From positions 1 through 5,618 of the forward strand of contig JALQTF010000061.1 in the NCBI GenBank assembly GCA_023264085.1: a DNA stretch of 5,618 nt, given 5' to 3'. Of this stretch, positions 4,614 through 5,618 are shown piece after piece. Below the pieces are notes generated by a model. That model made no database searches, was not told the DNA's origin, and was given only the letters and a program-made list of their open reading frames with translations. This DNA comes from Acholeplasmataceae bacterium (lineage in GTDB: Bacteria; Bacillota_I; Bacilli_A; Acholeplasmatales; Acholeplasmataceae). Every line of letters starts with the position of its first letter. The stretch's first letter is position 1. The position numbers were made by a program, and so were the translations under genes.

Positions 4614-5618
4614 ATGAAAAATCCAATCCCACTTGATACACTTTTGATTGCAGAAGAAGCAAAGTTACATCAAGAAGCTGATGATGATGTTGTCAATGCA
4701 ACGATAGGATCTATTATTGATGAACATCATCAATTTCATGCATTTAATACAGTTTTAGAGAGTATTTCAAGTTTGAATCACCTTTATCCATATACAAAAC
4801 CTGAAGGAATCCTTTATATCGGTGACAAATGGTTTGAGCATTTGACTAAAGGAAATCTAAAATTACCTAAAAGACATATTATGACACTTGGTGGAACGGG
4901 TGCACTTTATTTATTATTTAAAAGTATGGCAACATCTAAAGATATCGTCATTAATGCCATTCCAACATGGAATAATAATTATCAAATGCTAGCACATCAA
5001 CACATTACTTATGAAACATTTAATATGTTTAATGCATCCTTTGAATTTGATGTGGATACATTAAAACAAAAGATCATGAGTGCACTTAATCAATTTGAAC
5101 GTGTCTTTGTATTACTGAATGATCCATCGCATAATCCCAGTGGATATTCTATGAGCGAAGCGTCATGGATCACAATCTTAAATTTTGTTCATGATCTGAA
5201 TCTGTCAGAAAGAGTCTATATTATTAATGATATGGCATATGTTGATTATGCCGATAGAACGTATGATTTCTATGACCTCATCAATCAGTACTTAGGTCAT
5301 ACCACGATGTTTTTGACCTATTCAGGATCTAAAGCATTCTCTTTATATGGTGCCAGAGTTGGTATGTTAGTTGGGATCTCTTATCATCAATCTGTGCTTG
5401 AAAAAATGTTCGCATCGGCCACGTCGATTGCAAGATCAACCTATTCATTACCATCATCCTTTGGTTTTAAAACCATAGAAAAAGTCTTTGATGATCATTA
5501 TGCTGCCTATATACAAGAATTACAGAAAACAAAAGCATTACTAAATAAGAGAGCAACACTATTTATCAATATTTTAAATGATAAAAAGATCCATTACTTA
5601 CCTTATCATCACGGCTTT
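4614..5618 (+). CDS. PLP-dependent class I/II aminotransferase (partial, cut by right edge)
   Basis: The first 335 residues of a fold-type I aminotransferase; the frame is open to the last base. From memory, full-length relatives have about 400-430 residues. Marks in order are NATIG (28-32), GGTGAL (93-98, PLP phosphate loop), PTW at 117-119 with Trp119 at the ring-stacking position, and NDPSHNPSG (169-177). Then come INDMAY (204-209) with Asp206 for the pyridine nitrogen and Tyr209, and SGSKAFSLYGARVG (237-250) with Schiff-base Lys240 and phosphate-binding Arg248. The pattern is that of the aspartate/aromatic aminotransferase group, which moves the amino group between an amino acid and a 2-oxo acid in the cytoplasm. 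The substrate carboxylate-binding Arg lies beyond the edge, so specificity cannot be judged. The start is ATG 4614 with AGGAG at 4604-4608. The gene is divergent from the hydrolase, with 145 bases between their starts. Confidence 0.92.
   Translation, partial: MKNPIPLDTLLIAEEAKLHQEADDDVVNATIGSIIDEHHQFHAFNTVLESISSLNHLYPYTKPEGILYIGDKWFEHLTKGNLKLPKRHIMTLGGTGALYLLFKSMATSKDIVINAIPTWNNNYQMLAHQHITYETFNMFNASFEFDVDTLKQKIMSALNQFERVFVLLNDPSHNPSGYSMSEASWITILNFVHDLNLSERVYIINDMAYVDYADRTYDFYDLINQYLGHTTMFLTYSGSKAFSLYGARVGMLVGISYHQSVLEKMFASATSIARSTYSLPSSFGFKTIEKVFDDHYAAYIQELQKTKALLNKRATLFINILNDKKIHYLPYHHGF

Overview
The window is AT-rich (about one third G+C by eye) and has short intergenic gaps, strong AGGAGG-type ribosome sites and T-rich hairpin terminators. 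TGA is used as a stop: the 102-residue gene ends in an ATGA overlap with the next gene. Tryptophan is TGG throughout. This fits a low-GC member of the Bacillota/Tenericutes. An Acholeplasma-type mollicute, which keeps the standard code, is my best guess; Mycoplasma-type code 4 is unlikely. The genus is an inference.

Left edge (1-155): positions 65-110 are the 3' half of a tRNA-Arg(UCU), from the anticodon loop to the encoded CCA. The 5' half (acceptor strand, D arm, 5' anticodon stem) is absent; unrelated AT-rich sequence sits in its place. A factor-independent terminator follows. This is the signature of an attachment site at the far end of an element integrated in a tRNA gene. The element and the intact tRNA should lie to the left, outside the window, and everything from about 65 rightwards should be chromosomal flank.

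Region 2 (187-1136, + strand): a six-helix DUF2306 membrane protein, then a 67-residue TM2-domain protein, ending at a strong terminator.

Region 3 (1138-3120, + strand): an apparent three-gene operon behind an extended -10 promoter. It holds an unrecognised 102-residue protein, a CatE-like two-module VOC (glyoxalase/extradiol dioxygenase) protein overlapping it by 4 bases, and an aldo/keto reductase 20 bases further on. The last two families act on catechols/quinones or reactive carbonyls, so a small detoxification or redox unit is plausible. The VOC protein looks C-terminally shortened.

Region 4 (3091-4468, - strand): a membrane-anchored serine hydrolase of the PAF-acetylhydrolase-like alpha/beta type. 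It is convergent with the operon and shares a bidirectional terminator with it. The catalytic domain is predicted to face outside.

Region 5 (4579-5618, + strand): a divergently transcribed fold-type I PLP aminotransferase, cut by the right edge. A perfect inverted repeat overlaps its -10 box. No stretch over 300 bases lacks a gene. I see no CRISPR array, insertion sequence, riboswitch or defence system here; the most informative signal is the tRNA-half attachment site.
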